Positions 1-7,239 of a stretch of DNA of 64,000 bases are shown here, one piece after another. The notes below the pieces were generated by a model, which saw only the letters and a program-made list of their open reading frames with translations, made no database searches and had not been told where the DNA came from. Every line of letters starts with the position of its first letter. Positions within the stretch are counted from its first letter, which is position 1. Source of the stretch: Aurantiochytrium sp. KH105 (lineage: Eukaryota; Sar; Bigyra; Thraustochytrida; Thraustochytriidae); the NCBI GenBank assembly GCA_003116975.1, contig BGKB01000010.1, positions 1 through 64,000 on the forward strand, given 5' to 3'. The position numbers and the translations under genes are program-made.

Positions 1-805
1 TGCGATTTGCAATTTGCAATCGCTTTCGTCTACGTTTGTAGCTTCATGTGGACATTATTTTTATCCATATGGACTGGGAATGCAACGACCTCTCGCTCTC
101 GAGAACGATGATATTCCCTCTCTCCAAGTCGCTTCGATCAGATAGATTAACAACCTTTCCTGAGAGCAAACGCAGCTTGACTACTTGCCAGCCTGAGCTC
201 AACCAACCTTTTAGGTTCACTAGGTTGTTGGATCAACCTTGTAAAACCGAGTAAAGCAGTCCACATCTCACAAAGACAGAGGCAAAAAGGCACGTCAACC
301 TACGCTTATCGGATCTGAGGAGGCGCAATCATTCCTCCTATTTCGTTAACCAAACCTCAGGCCGAAAAAACTTACCTTCAAATACCAGACCCCGTGTTTC
401 GCCCAACCGCCCAATTTGAACCATCTGTGAGCCGTGCGTCGCCGCCAAGAAAATTCCGAACGCACTCATTGTCAAGCTCCCGCCCCCGCCGACTCCCTCC
501 CTCCTCCCTGCCTGCAAACCCATGTACGTAAAGCCCGTGGCAATCCAAGTTCTCTGGCTGGTGGCGCAAATCAACCAGCCAGCTTGTCGAGTATACTACT
601 CCGAAGACAACTTCGACCAAAAAAAAAATTCCAAAAAAAATTAAAGTCAACAAGCTTCCGGGTCTGGCTGCAGCAGCCAGCTGCACTGGCCGCTCCCCCG
701 CAACTTGAACATGACCTAGCAAATACCCGCCAAAAACAATCAAAGGGCAATCGCGGCCTCCCTCGAGGTCTCCGTGCGAGTCTGCTCGTGGTCTCCGCGG
801 GTCTC

Positions 806-863
806 CTTCTTCTTCTTCTTCTTCATCTTCTTCTTCGGCTTCTTCTTCTTCGTCTTCATCTTC
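806..863. repeat. TTC/CTT microsatellite
   Basis: Imperfect run of cttctt triplets, interrupted by catctt and cgtctt. It is a purine/pyrimidine asymmetric tract upstream of the first small gene; it generates artificial poly-Phe, poly-Leu and poly-Lys/Glu frames. Confidence 0.85.
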
Positions 864-1053
864 GTTTTCGTCTCTTGGCGGCTCTCGCCCGGCCGGAGCG
901 GCTCCCTTGCCGCCGCACCCGCACCGACCCTCAGTGCGGGGCGCTGCGGGGCCGGCGCTGCGGCGCAAGAGCTCGCGCGGGGACCGGCTCGAGCGAGGCC
1001 GCGCCTGGCTCCAGTTTGGCGGAGGGCTCGCGCGATTTGGGCGCCTGCGCAGA

Positions 1054-1109
1054 CCGCAAACCGCAAACCGCAAACTGCAATCCACAATCCGCAATCTGCA
1101 AACTGCAGA
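1054..1109. repeat. Eight tandem copies of a degenerate 7-bp unit
   Basis: Read in sevens, the sequence is ccgcaaa three times, then ctgcaat, ccacaat, ccgcaat, ctgcaaa and ctgcaga. The consensus is cYgcaaW. The array ends 61 bp before the start codon of the first small gene, so it lies in its promoter or 5' leader. Two related ttgcaat units sit at positions 7-20 of the window. Confidence 0.85.
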
Positions 1110-1170
1110 CGAGGAGCTCGGGATTGGAGCCCCGGTTGGGCTTACAGAAGACGAGGTCCACGCGCCCACG

Positions 1171-1401
1171 ATGCAGAGCAGCAAGCAGCTGATGCGGACC
1201 AAGTCCACACAATGGCGCGTGGCGTCGCTCGTGGACATCTTCGAGGATAAGAAGCTCGACGGGAACCTCACGCCGTATATTAGCTCGCTGGCCTCGCGCG
1301 CGCTTGCGCATGGGTCGAGCCTTCGGGACATCTTCGAGGCGCTCGAGGAGCTCGGCGAGGACCCTAATTCCTGGCGCTCTCGGCTTCGCGACAACGAATA
1401 G
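1171..1401 (+). CDS. Small conserved protein, paralogue A (76 aa)
   Basis: Not recognised as a known family. The start at 1171 is chosen because the similarity to the second small gene (2973-3206) begins exactly at MQS; the frame is open further upstream, but that part has no counterpart in the paralogue. From QWRV to the last RLR, about 47 of 60 residues are identical between the two by eye, including SLVDIFEDK, DGNLT, AHGSS and RDIFEALEELGED. The protein has a basic N-terminus (about 15 residues), then an alternating amphipathic, probably all-helical body ending WRSRLRDNE. There is no signal peptide or membrane segment. Two diverged copies keeping frame and core strongly suggest a real gene. 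Function unknown. Confidence 0.75.
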   Translation: MQSSKQLMRTKSTQWRVASLVDIFEDKKLDGNLTPYISSLASRALAHGSSLRDIFEALEELGEDPNSWRSRLRDNE

Positions 1402-2423
1402 AAATCACCCTGAAAAGACGCGCATGTAAACTTATTATTATAAACTGTCGCACGAGCGACTGACACCTACTTTTCTATGCGTGTGCTTGCCGATGCAGAG
1501 CGAGATCGTCTGCGCCGGGTTGCCGCGAAGGCGTGAGCATGATCATCTTGTGTCAAATCGCCGCTGAGTGCTGTATGTCTATCTTGGAGCGTATTGTCAG
1601 TACGCGACTGCAGTGCTCTGGCCTTGAAACCTTTTCGATCCGCGAAAACGTGTCTATTTGACGCACCTAATCTGCGACAGCGGTGATAGATTCGCCTTGA
1701 TCTTGGTAAACGAGGCGCCGAGCATACGAGAAGAGTCGCCAATGTATAAAATTAAAAAAGATCATGACGATTCACTGTAAATCAATCCATGTGAGAGAGA
1801 GCGACCATAAGAACACCTATAATATGGTATCTTTCTGTACGGTCACCTGGCCGTCTCCACGTCGTCTGCAAATAATTCAAAGACGAGGGACAATGAGCGC
1901 ACCGTACCTTTTCACGGGTCGGAAATCCATGCTGCAAAGCACCGCGACGCAGAGCGAAGCCACCTTCCGATATTCGGTCTGCCAGTCAGGCCGTCCCTCG
2001 AATGGCCTCTTTTCAAAGTGCTTCCTCTCCCCCATCCCTTGCTCACGAGCCAGGCAGCCGCACGGCTCAAGCAAATCTTCACGTCCCGTGCATCAAACAT
2101 GCAAGTACGGCCCTGCGAAGCTAATCCCTTCAATGGAGGCTCGTCTCCCCTTCGGCTTCTTCTTGCTGCCTCATACCGGTTGAGTCAAAATTGATGGATT
2201 GATTCATTCATTCATGAATTAATTTCTTTGCGGCGCATTGTTGGACTCTTCGTTCTCCTGTGCCAATGGCAACGTCATCCCCTCACAACTTGAGGACCAG
2301 AATAAGATCCGAAGGGCATCCTCTACCCCATAGCATTCGCCAAGTTCTCGCCGACACCGTCCCCGCGATTGCGCCGAGTTCTCTCGCATCCGCCAAGACC
2401 GAGTCGCCGTCAGCCACGTCTGG

Positions 2424-2430
<7 letters not shown>

Positions 2431-2475
<45 letters not shown>
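2431..2475. repeat. CAG/AGC trinucleotide repeat
   Basis: About fifteen uninterrupted agc units (cagcagcag...). It lies in non-coding sequence as far as I can tell; frames through it read poly-Ser (+) or poly-Leu (-). Confidence 0.9.
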
Positions 2476-2476
<1 letters not shown>

Positions 2477-2900
2477 CAGCGTCCAGCCAGCCGGGCGAAG
2501 CGACGAGAACTGGCAAGGCTTCACAACTTAAAGTTGCTGCGCTGAGGGCGCTTCGGCTCTCCGTTTCTTCATCTTCGAAATCTCACACCCCGCTCTTCCC
2601 CCTCAGCCCGCGAGTTGAGGGGGAGATAGGAATAGCCGGGGCCTAGGGCCGGCTAGGCGCGGGCGGTCTGCGGGGCCGCGCGCGGATCGACTCCGCAGCC
2701 TCTCTTCGCCGGCTCTCGCCGTCTGCAGCCAGCTGCTCTTCACGGGTCTGTCGCTGCGGCTAACAACTGTAATCTACTAGTAGGGCGACAGGCGCCCTCA
2801 ACTTGACTCGGACCCGCGACCCTCACACAGACCCCGAACACCCCAACCCGCACCAGGAGAACTCGCTAAAGATAGAAAACGCGCGTACCACCAGCGGCAG

Positions 2901-2936
2901 CAAGCAGCCCAGAAAGCAGCCCAGCAAGCAGCCCAG
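2901..2936. repeat. Three tandem copies of a 12-bp unit before the second small gene
   Basis: Unit caagcagcccag, then aaagcagcccag, then caagcagcccag. It ends 36 bp before the start codon of the second small gene. Like its paralogue, that gene has a short tandem repeat in its immediate 5' region, although the two repeat sequences differ. Confidence 0.85.
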
Positions 2937-2972
2937 CCTGGCCAAAGTATTTGGATAAAGGAGGAGAAGAAG

Positions 2973-3206
2973 ATGATGCAGAGCGCCAGGAAGATGGTCA
3001 TGCGGTCGCAGTCGAGGCAATGGCGCGTAACCTCGCTTGTGGACATCTTTGAGGACAAGATGCAGGACGGCAACCTCACGACGTACCTCGGATCCATGGC
3101 GTCGCGCGCGCGTGCACACGGATCGAGCATGCGCGACATCTTCGAGGCACTCGAGGAGCTCGGTGAAGACGCGGACTTGTGGCGTGATCGTCTTCGTGAG
3201 GACTAG
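2973..3206 (+). CDS. Small conserved protein, paralogue B (77 aa)
   Basis: Tandem paralogue of the gene at 1171-1401. Two adjacent ATG codons (2973 and 2976) open the frame; alignment to the paralogue fits the second slightly better (MQS). Conserved blocks are QWRV, SLVDIFEDK, DGNLT, ASRARAHGSS and RDIFEALEELGED, followed by a variable triplet, WR and RLR. Differences are spread as single substitutions, with one indel near residue 8, as expected for an old duplication under protein-level constraint. Both genes point the same way and are 1.57 kb apart. A polyadenylation-like aataaa follows 43 bp after the stop. There are no recognised domains, signal peptide or membrane segment. Function unknown. 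Confidence 0.78.
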   Translation: MMQSARKMVMRSQSRQWRVTSLVDIFEDKMQDGNLTTYLGSMASRARAHGSSMRDIFEALEELGEDADLWRDRLRED

Positions 3207-3248
3207 AGACAATCTTATGTTATACACAATGTGTTACCCCTGTGTTGT

Positions 3249-3254
3249 AAAATA
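3249..3254 (+). terminator. Possible polyadenylation signal (aataaa)
   Basis: An aataaa hexamer lies 43 bp after the stop of small paralogue B, at a distance usual for a short 3' UTR. The call rests only on the hexamer and its position. Confidence 0.35.
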
Positions 3255-3448
3255 AATTATGCTTGACTTATATAATCAACCATCAACTCTCTCTCTTGCT
3301 TTCTTGGCAACAACAGCCTGCCAGCTTTCCTTTCTTCCCTTGATGTTCACAGAATAAGTGATATCACCGTGATGACCGGCAATGTAACGACTCACTTCAT
3401 GCTTGACACAGAGGAACGAAGACCTTGCAATGCTGCTAAGGTGTATTG

Positions 3449-5032
3449 TCAAGCAGAAAGGGACGCGGCAATCTCAAAAAGCAAACACTCTCTTCCCTTG
3501 GGCACCATGACCTCTACACCCTGCGGAAGTCGCTCGTACGTGGCCAAAGGCAGAGTGAGTGCAGGCCACCCGACGGAAGGGGCCAGACGATTGTTGGCGC
3601 AGTATTGCTGTTTCCCGCTCGAAATACGCGATGGAAGTTTCTTGAACGTCGGATACGCGAGGGCATCGAGCCGCTGTGCTCGCATCAACGCCGTCAGTGC
3701 AGCCTCAAAGAGAGCGGGAAAGGTTCGCGTTAAGAGATCGTACATTTCCACCTCGCGTTTTCGCAGCTTACCATGCACCTTTTTCTGCATGGTGGAAACC
3801 ACTGACGCGCATTCGCTCGATGGCAGTCTCTCTTCGCAGGGACCAGCGGTGACAGCAGCAATGCTCGCGAGCTCCAAGCCCGTGGCCTTGCGCAGGTCGT
3901 CCTGGAACTCAAAATAGCTTGTAGACTTTTGTTTGGACAATTGTGCTACCAAACGCGACACCTCCTCGAGCGCTGCGTCTTCGGCGAGCGCAACAAAGAC
4001 AGAGCCCGATCCTTTCTGCGCCGCTCGACTCGTCGTCGCGTCTGCAAACGCGCGTCCAAGCCCGCTCTCTGTAGGGAGTAGCATGGGCAGCACGCCAATG
4101 CGACGCGGGGCATCCCGTGCCGCCGTTTCGACGCACCATGGGTGCCCACTGGCAATAGCCCATGAAGTGGCCACATCTTGGGCGTTCGCAGCCATGAAGC
4201 CAACCGTGTCTCGCGAATGACTCAGAGGTACGACACCCTCCACGGGCACGCCCCCTGTTGTCGGACGAATGCCAAAGAGCCCAGCAAAGGAGGACGGAAT
4301 GCGTACAGAGCCGCCCGTATCCGTCCCCACGCCGATCACAGCAAGCCCCAGCGCAACGGCCACAGCGGTTCCCCCGCTCGAGCCGCCCGGATATCGCGAC
4401 TTGTCAAAAGCATTCAGCGTTTGCCCGCCGCGAGATGAAGACGTGCGGAATCCGAGCGCAAATTCGTCCATGTTGGCATGACCCAAGACGACAGCTCCGG
4501 CTTCCACCAGTCGAGCCACGGCAGGTGCATGAGCTTGCGCGGGCTGTCGCATGCTCTCCATAGCGATGCTTCCCGCCGCACTAACCATGCCTTGGACATC
4601 GACATTGTCCTTGACGATAACGGGAACGCAGTACAGAGCACCATTCGTATCGCGGGACTTGGCCTCCATCAGAATATCCTCGCTGGCCCTCACTTCTACG
4701 ACCGCCTTGTACGTCTTTGCTGTTTTCCCACGCAAACGCTGCACATACGCTTGCACCACCTCCTCGCAGGTCCAGCCCTCCTTTCCTCGCGCGAGCGCCT
4801 GCACCTCGGCCACCGAGAGCACCTTGGCCGGGAGCCTGCGCGAGGTCGCTCTCGCCGCCGTCAACGTCGTCGTCGTCGCGTATCGATCTCCGCCGCGGAG
4901 CGAGCCCGCCAAGGACGACGTCAGCGCCGACGGCGAGGCCGACGCGGCCGGCGTCGAGGCCGGCGGCTCCCGCACGCCCGAGAGCGCCCGCGCCGCGAGG
5001 CCCAGGACCACGAGCGCCGCGAGCGCGACCAT
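3449..5032 (-). CDS. Amidase-signature family hydrolase with N-terminal membrane anchor
   Basis: A 527-residue enzyme of the amidase-signature family, which cleaves C-N amide bonds (GatA, fatty-acid amide hydrolases, indole amidases). The Ser-cisSer-Lys triad is complete: Lys141 in VPVIVKDNVDV, cis-Ser218 in GGSSGG, and nucleophile Ser242 in GTDTGGSVRIPSS. The chosen ATG at 5032 gives MVALAALVVLGLAARAL, a signal-anchor or signal peptide followed by a Ser/Ala/Pro-rich linker of about 60 residues before the catalytic core. The frame is open upstream to 5599, but that part is low-complexity Arg/Ala sequence overlapping the divergent channel gene. One ambiguous base (n at 5037) sits 5 bp upstream of this start; another ATG at 5049 is out of frame by one base, so the start may change if the n hides an indel. 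Substrate cannot be told; GatA is possible but the anchor argues for a secretory or organelle-surface amidase. Confidence 0.85.
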   Translation of the reverse strand: MVALAALVVLGLAARALSGVREPPASTPAASASPSALTSSLAGSLRGGDRYATTTTLTAARATSRRLPAKVLSVAEVQALARGKEGWTCEEVVQAYVQRLRGKTAKTYKAVVEVRASEDILMEAKSRDTNGALYCVPVIVKDNVDVQGMVSAAGSIAMESMRQPAQAHAPAVARLVEAGAVVLGHANMDEFALGFRTSSSRGGQTLNAFDKSRYPGGSSGGTAVAVALGLAVIGVGTDTGGSVRIPSSFAGLFGIRPTTGGVPVEGVVPLSHSRDTVGFMAANAQDVATSWAIASGHPWCVETAARDAPRRIGVLPMLLPTESGLGRAFADATTSRAAQKGSGSVFVALAEDAALEEVSRLVAQLSKQKSTSYFEFQDDLRKATGLELASIAAVTAGPCEERLPSSECASVVSTMQKKVHGKLRKREVEMYDLLTRTFPALFEAALTALMRAQRLDALAYPTFKKLPSRISSGKQQYCANNRLAPSVGWPALTLPLATYERLPQGVEVMVPKGRECLLFEIAASLSA

Positions 5033-5227
5033 GGCGNCGCGGCGGCCATGGTATCTTCGCGTCTCGCGTTCGGGTTCTGCGCGACGAGCGGAGTCCAAAC
5101 CGATCAAGCCGGACCCGGAGGAGGGCAAGACGGCGACTGCGAGAAAGATAGAAGACCAAACCAACAAACCCGTTGGGCAAACCCGCGAGGCAAACCCGCG
5201 AGGCAAACCCGCGAGGCCCCCGAGAAG
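5033..5227. promoter_or_regulatory. Short divergent promoter region between amidase and Kir genes
   Basis: Only 195 bp separate the two divergent start codons, so the promoters and 5' UTRs of both genes must lie here or overlap coding sequence. It includes three tandem 13-bp repeats (5177-5215) and one ambiguous base (n at 5037). No TATA-like element is evident. Confidence 0.5.
5177..5215. repeat. Three perfect tandem 13-bp repeats in a divergent promoter
   Basis: Unit ggcaaacccgcga, three consecutive copies, followed by a partial gg. The last copy ends 12 bp before the Kir start codon, so on the Kir side it is in the 5' UTR or core promoter. Confidence 0.85.
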
Positions 5228-6874
5228 ATGTCCTCGCGGCCGCTGCTCGGCGGCGGCGCTGCGGCTGCCGCCGACAGCGCGTCGACGCGCGGCGAGGAGG
5301 CGTACGGGGCGACGGCGCCGGGCTTGGTCTCGGCCTCGGCCTCGGGCTCGGCCTCGAGCGACCTCGGCAGCGAGTCCGCGCCGCCGGCGACAGCCGCTGC
5401 AGCTGCGGCGGCGGCGGCGGCGGCGCCTACTGCCGGCGCGGCGCAGAGATCGCGCACGGGCCAGCAGAAACGCTGGAAACGCGCCGTCGAGCGCGGGTCC
5501 TCCTTCGCGTTCCCCAACGTGGCGCAAGAAGAGGCCGACCGCCTCTTTAGCAACTATGGCGAGGGCTACGAGCGCGCGGACTGGGCGCGCAGCTGGCACT
5601 CATCGCGAGAATCCAGTGCGCAGCGCCCCAGCAGCGCGTGGAGGATCATGAATCGCGACGGCGATTTTGGACAATCCACGGGCAGCCTTCGCGTCCACCG
5701 CCTCAATCGCTCCGCAGCCCTCTACGTTGCAGATCTTTGGCACACCCTGGTCGATTCCAGCTTCCGCATGGTCTTCATCATCTTCCTCGTGCTCTACCTG
5801 CTCTCCATCCTTCTTTTTGCAGTGCTCTACATGCTCATTTCCAAGCCCTGCGAGCTGCATCTCGACAATTTCCAAAGCGCCTGGGCCTTCTCGCTCGAAA
5901 CCATTATGACGATCGGCTATGCATTTCCTGGCGACCGCGACTACTTTTCACAATGCACCTCGCTTGTCACATTCGTCACATTTGAGAGCATCCTTGGCGT
6001 TATCTGCGACTCGGTCTGCGTCGGCCTTGTTTTTGCGCGCCTTTCACGCGCACAGACACGCGCCGCGACCATTGTCTTTTCAGACTCGGCCGTCGTGCGG
6101 AGAATTCACGGCAAGCTTTCGCTCATGTTCCAGGTCGCGGAGATGCGCAAGCATCAGCTGGTCGAAGCTCACGTTCGCTGCTACGCCCTGAGTCGCCACC
6201 GCTGCGCCGACGGGTCCCCACTCATGTACTTTCGATCCGATACAATGCGGCTCGTCAAACCCGACGACGAGCTCGGTGGCATGCTTTTCATGGCCTTCCC
6301 CAGCGTTGTGGTGCACAATATTGACACCTTCTCACCTCTTCGCCCGTCCACAAAGCCAAGTACAGATGCCACAGCGCCCAACGCCTCGCGCCAGAACGTC
6401 TTTCCGGGCGTGCTGCAGCGTGACTGCGACATCGAAAACGGCTCACGCGATCTTGTGCACGACGCTGAAAAGCCTCTCTCGCATGGAAACCAAGAACCCG
6501 AGGTCAAGTCGCCCGCGTCCCAGCCTTCACAAATGGGTGCATCTTCGTCCGCCTCGTCCTTGTCGTCCTCGGCGTCCGGCCCCGTTCTCAGCGCGTACGA
6601 GGCCGAGGAAGAGGCACTCAAGCAGTACATGATTGACCATCGCGTAGAAATCATGTGCATGGTTGAGGGCATTGATGCAGTTACAAGCGACACGATCCAA
6701 GCCCGTCATTCTTATTGCTTTGAGGATATTATGTGGCACTTTGACTTTGTGCCTTGCACTCTTGAGGATGAAAACGGCGCTGCCCAGCTTGACTTTGAAC
6801 AGTTTCACAAAGTGTTTCCTGTCCCGGAGCAATACAAGAATTTGCCGCCCATGTACCTACATTCCAACCCATAA
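5228..6874 (+). CDS. Inward-rectifier (Kir-type) potassium channel with GYA filter
   Basis: A 548-residue two-TM channel. The start at 5228 (MSSRPLLGGG) is the first ATG after the divergent promoter; residues 1-75 are Ala/Ser-rich. Then come a slide-helix region ending in DLWHTLVDSSFR, TM1 (FRMVFIIFLVLYLLSILL), a pore loop (ETIMTIGYAFPGD), TM2 (TFESILGVICDSVCVGLVFARLSR) and the Kir cytoplasmic beta-domain (ATIVFSDSAVVRRIHGKLSLMF). An acidic Ser-rich insertion of about 80 residues splits the cytoplasmic domain; the second half, HRVEIMCMVEGIDAVTSDTIQARHSY, matches the conserved Kir segment VEI...EG...T...QARTSY, and the end (LDFEQFHKVFPV) matches DYSQFH. The selectivity filter has Ala at residue 232 (codon GCA, 5921-5923) where K+ channels carry Gly. 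Family assignment is strong; ion selectivity is therefore open. Confidence 0.9.
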   Translation: MSSRPLLGGGAAAAADSASTRGEEAYGATAPGLVSASASGSASSDLGSESAPPATAAAAAAAAAAAPTAGAAQRSRTGQQKRWKRAVERGSSFAFPNVAQEEADRLFSNYGEGYERADWARSWHSSRESSAQRPSSAWRIMNRDGDFGQSTGSLRVHRLNRSAALYVADLWHTLVDSSFRMVFIIFLVLYLLSILLFAVLYMLISKPCELHLDNFQSAWAFSLETIMTIGYAFPGDRDYFSQCTSLVTFVTFESILGVICDSVCVGLVFARLSRAQTRAATIVFSDSAVVRRIHGKLSLMFQVAEMRKHQLVEAHVRCYALSRHRCADGSPLMYFRSDTMRLVKPDDELGGMLFMAFPSVVVHNIDTFSPLRPSTKPSTDATAPNASRQNVFPGVLQRDCDIENGSRDLVHDAEKPLSHGNQEPEVKSPASQPSQMGASSSASSLSSSASGPVLSAYEAEEEALKQYMIDHRVEIMCMVEGIDAVTSDTIQARHSYCFEDIMWHFDFVPCTLEDENGAAQLDFEQFHKVFPVPEQYKNLPPMYLHSNP

Positions 6875-6974
6875 CCCATAGAATGCTGACATTTTCACAC
6901 ACACACACACGCAACAAAAAGAAAGACGATAAGATTACGAAACGGGCAGTGTCCCTTTTCCTTTATATACTTTC

Positions 6975-7061
6975 GAGAATGAAAACGGCGCTTGACTTTT
7001 TGAACAAGATTTTCTCCTATTTCACAAGGTTTTCCCTGTGCCAGAGCAGTACAAGAAGTTA
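6975..7061 (+). pseudogene. Decayed partial duplicate of the Kir gene 3' end
   Basis: This stretch repeats channel-gene sequence 6763-6843 in the same orientation, about 210 bp downstream. Shared blocks include aatgaaaacggcgc, cttgactttttgaaca (versus cttgactttgaaca), tttcacaa, ttttccctgt (versus gtttcctgt) and gagcagtacaagaa (versus gagcaatacaagaa). Several indels destroy the frame, so it cannot encode the peptide. It is best explained as an old local duplication that has been decaying without constraint. It lies in the 3' flank between convergent genes. Confidence 0.75.
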
Positions 7062-7239
7062 TTGTTCTTGTAGTACTACATCAAATGCTGACGGACCAAC
7101 TCTCGAAAAGACGAAACGAAACAGTCCGTGTCAAGTTCCTTTGTTGATGATTATAGAATCAAATGTGTATGTCACCCATGCCCAGCGTCATGTACCACTG
7201 GGAACCCATATTGACCATCTGATAGACACGCGGTCATCT

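Larger units (their letters stand above)
1..1170. other. Intergenic, repeat-rich upstream region
   Basis: No gene is supported here. Open frames on both strands from about 380 to 1170 are explained by GC-rich and low-complexity sequence (poly-Leu, poly-Phe or poly-Glu/Lys translations of a TTC tract) and show no domain. The region holds a pyrimidine-rich TTC tract and a 7-bp repeat array, listed separately, just before the first small gene. The first 23 bases contain two copies of ttgcaat, related to the array unit. Confidence 0.6.
1402..2972. other. Intergenic, no convincing gene
   Basis: About 1.57 kb between the two small paralogues. Open frames such as 1764-2183 (+) and 2260-2646 (+) lack any recognisable domain, and the second consists largely of a poly-Ser translation of the CAG tract. 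The region contains an attc/cattc run near 2204-2222, the CAG tract and a 12-bp repeat, listed separately. Confidence 0.55.

Noticed and set aside
378-1466. 362-codon minus-strand open frame and overlapping plus-strand frames
   Set aside because: Their composition is Arg/Pro/Ser or poly-Glu/Lys from the TTC tract and GC-rich DNA; no domain, and they overlap small paralogue A, which has a conserved partner.
1764-2646. Open frames of 139 and 128 codons
   Set aside because: No domain, no conserved partner, and the second is mainly poly-Ser from a CAG tract.
4478-5227. Upstream extension of the Kir gene frame
   Set aside because: It overlaps the amidase catalytic core antisense and carries no channel features; ATG 5228 begins the plausible N-terminus.
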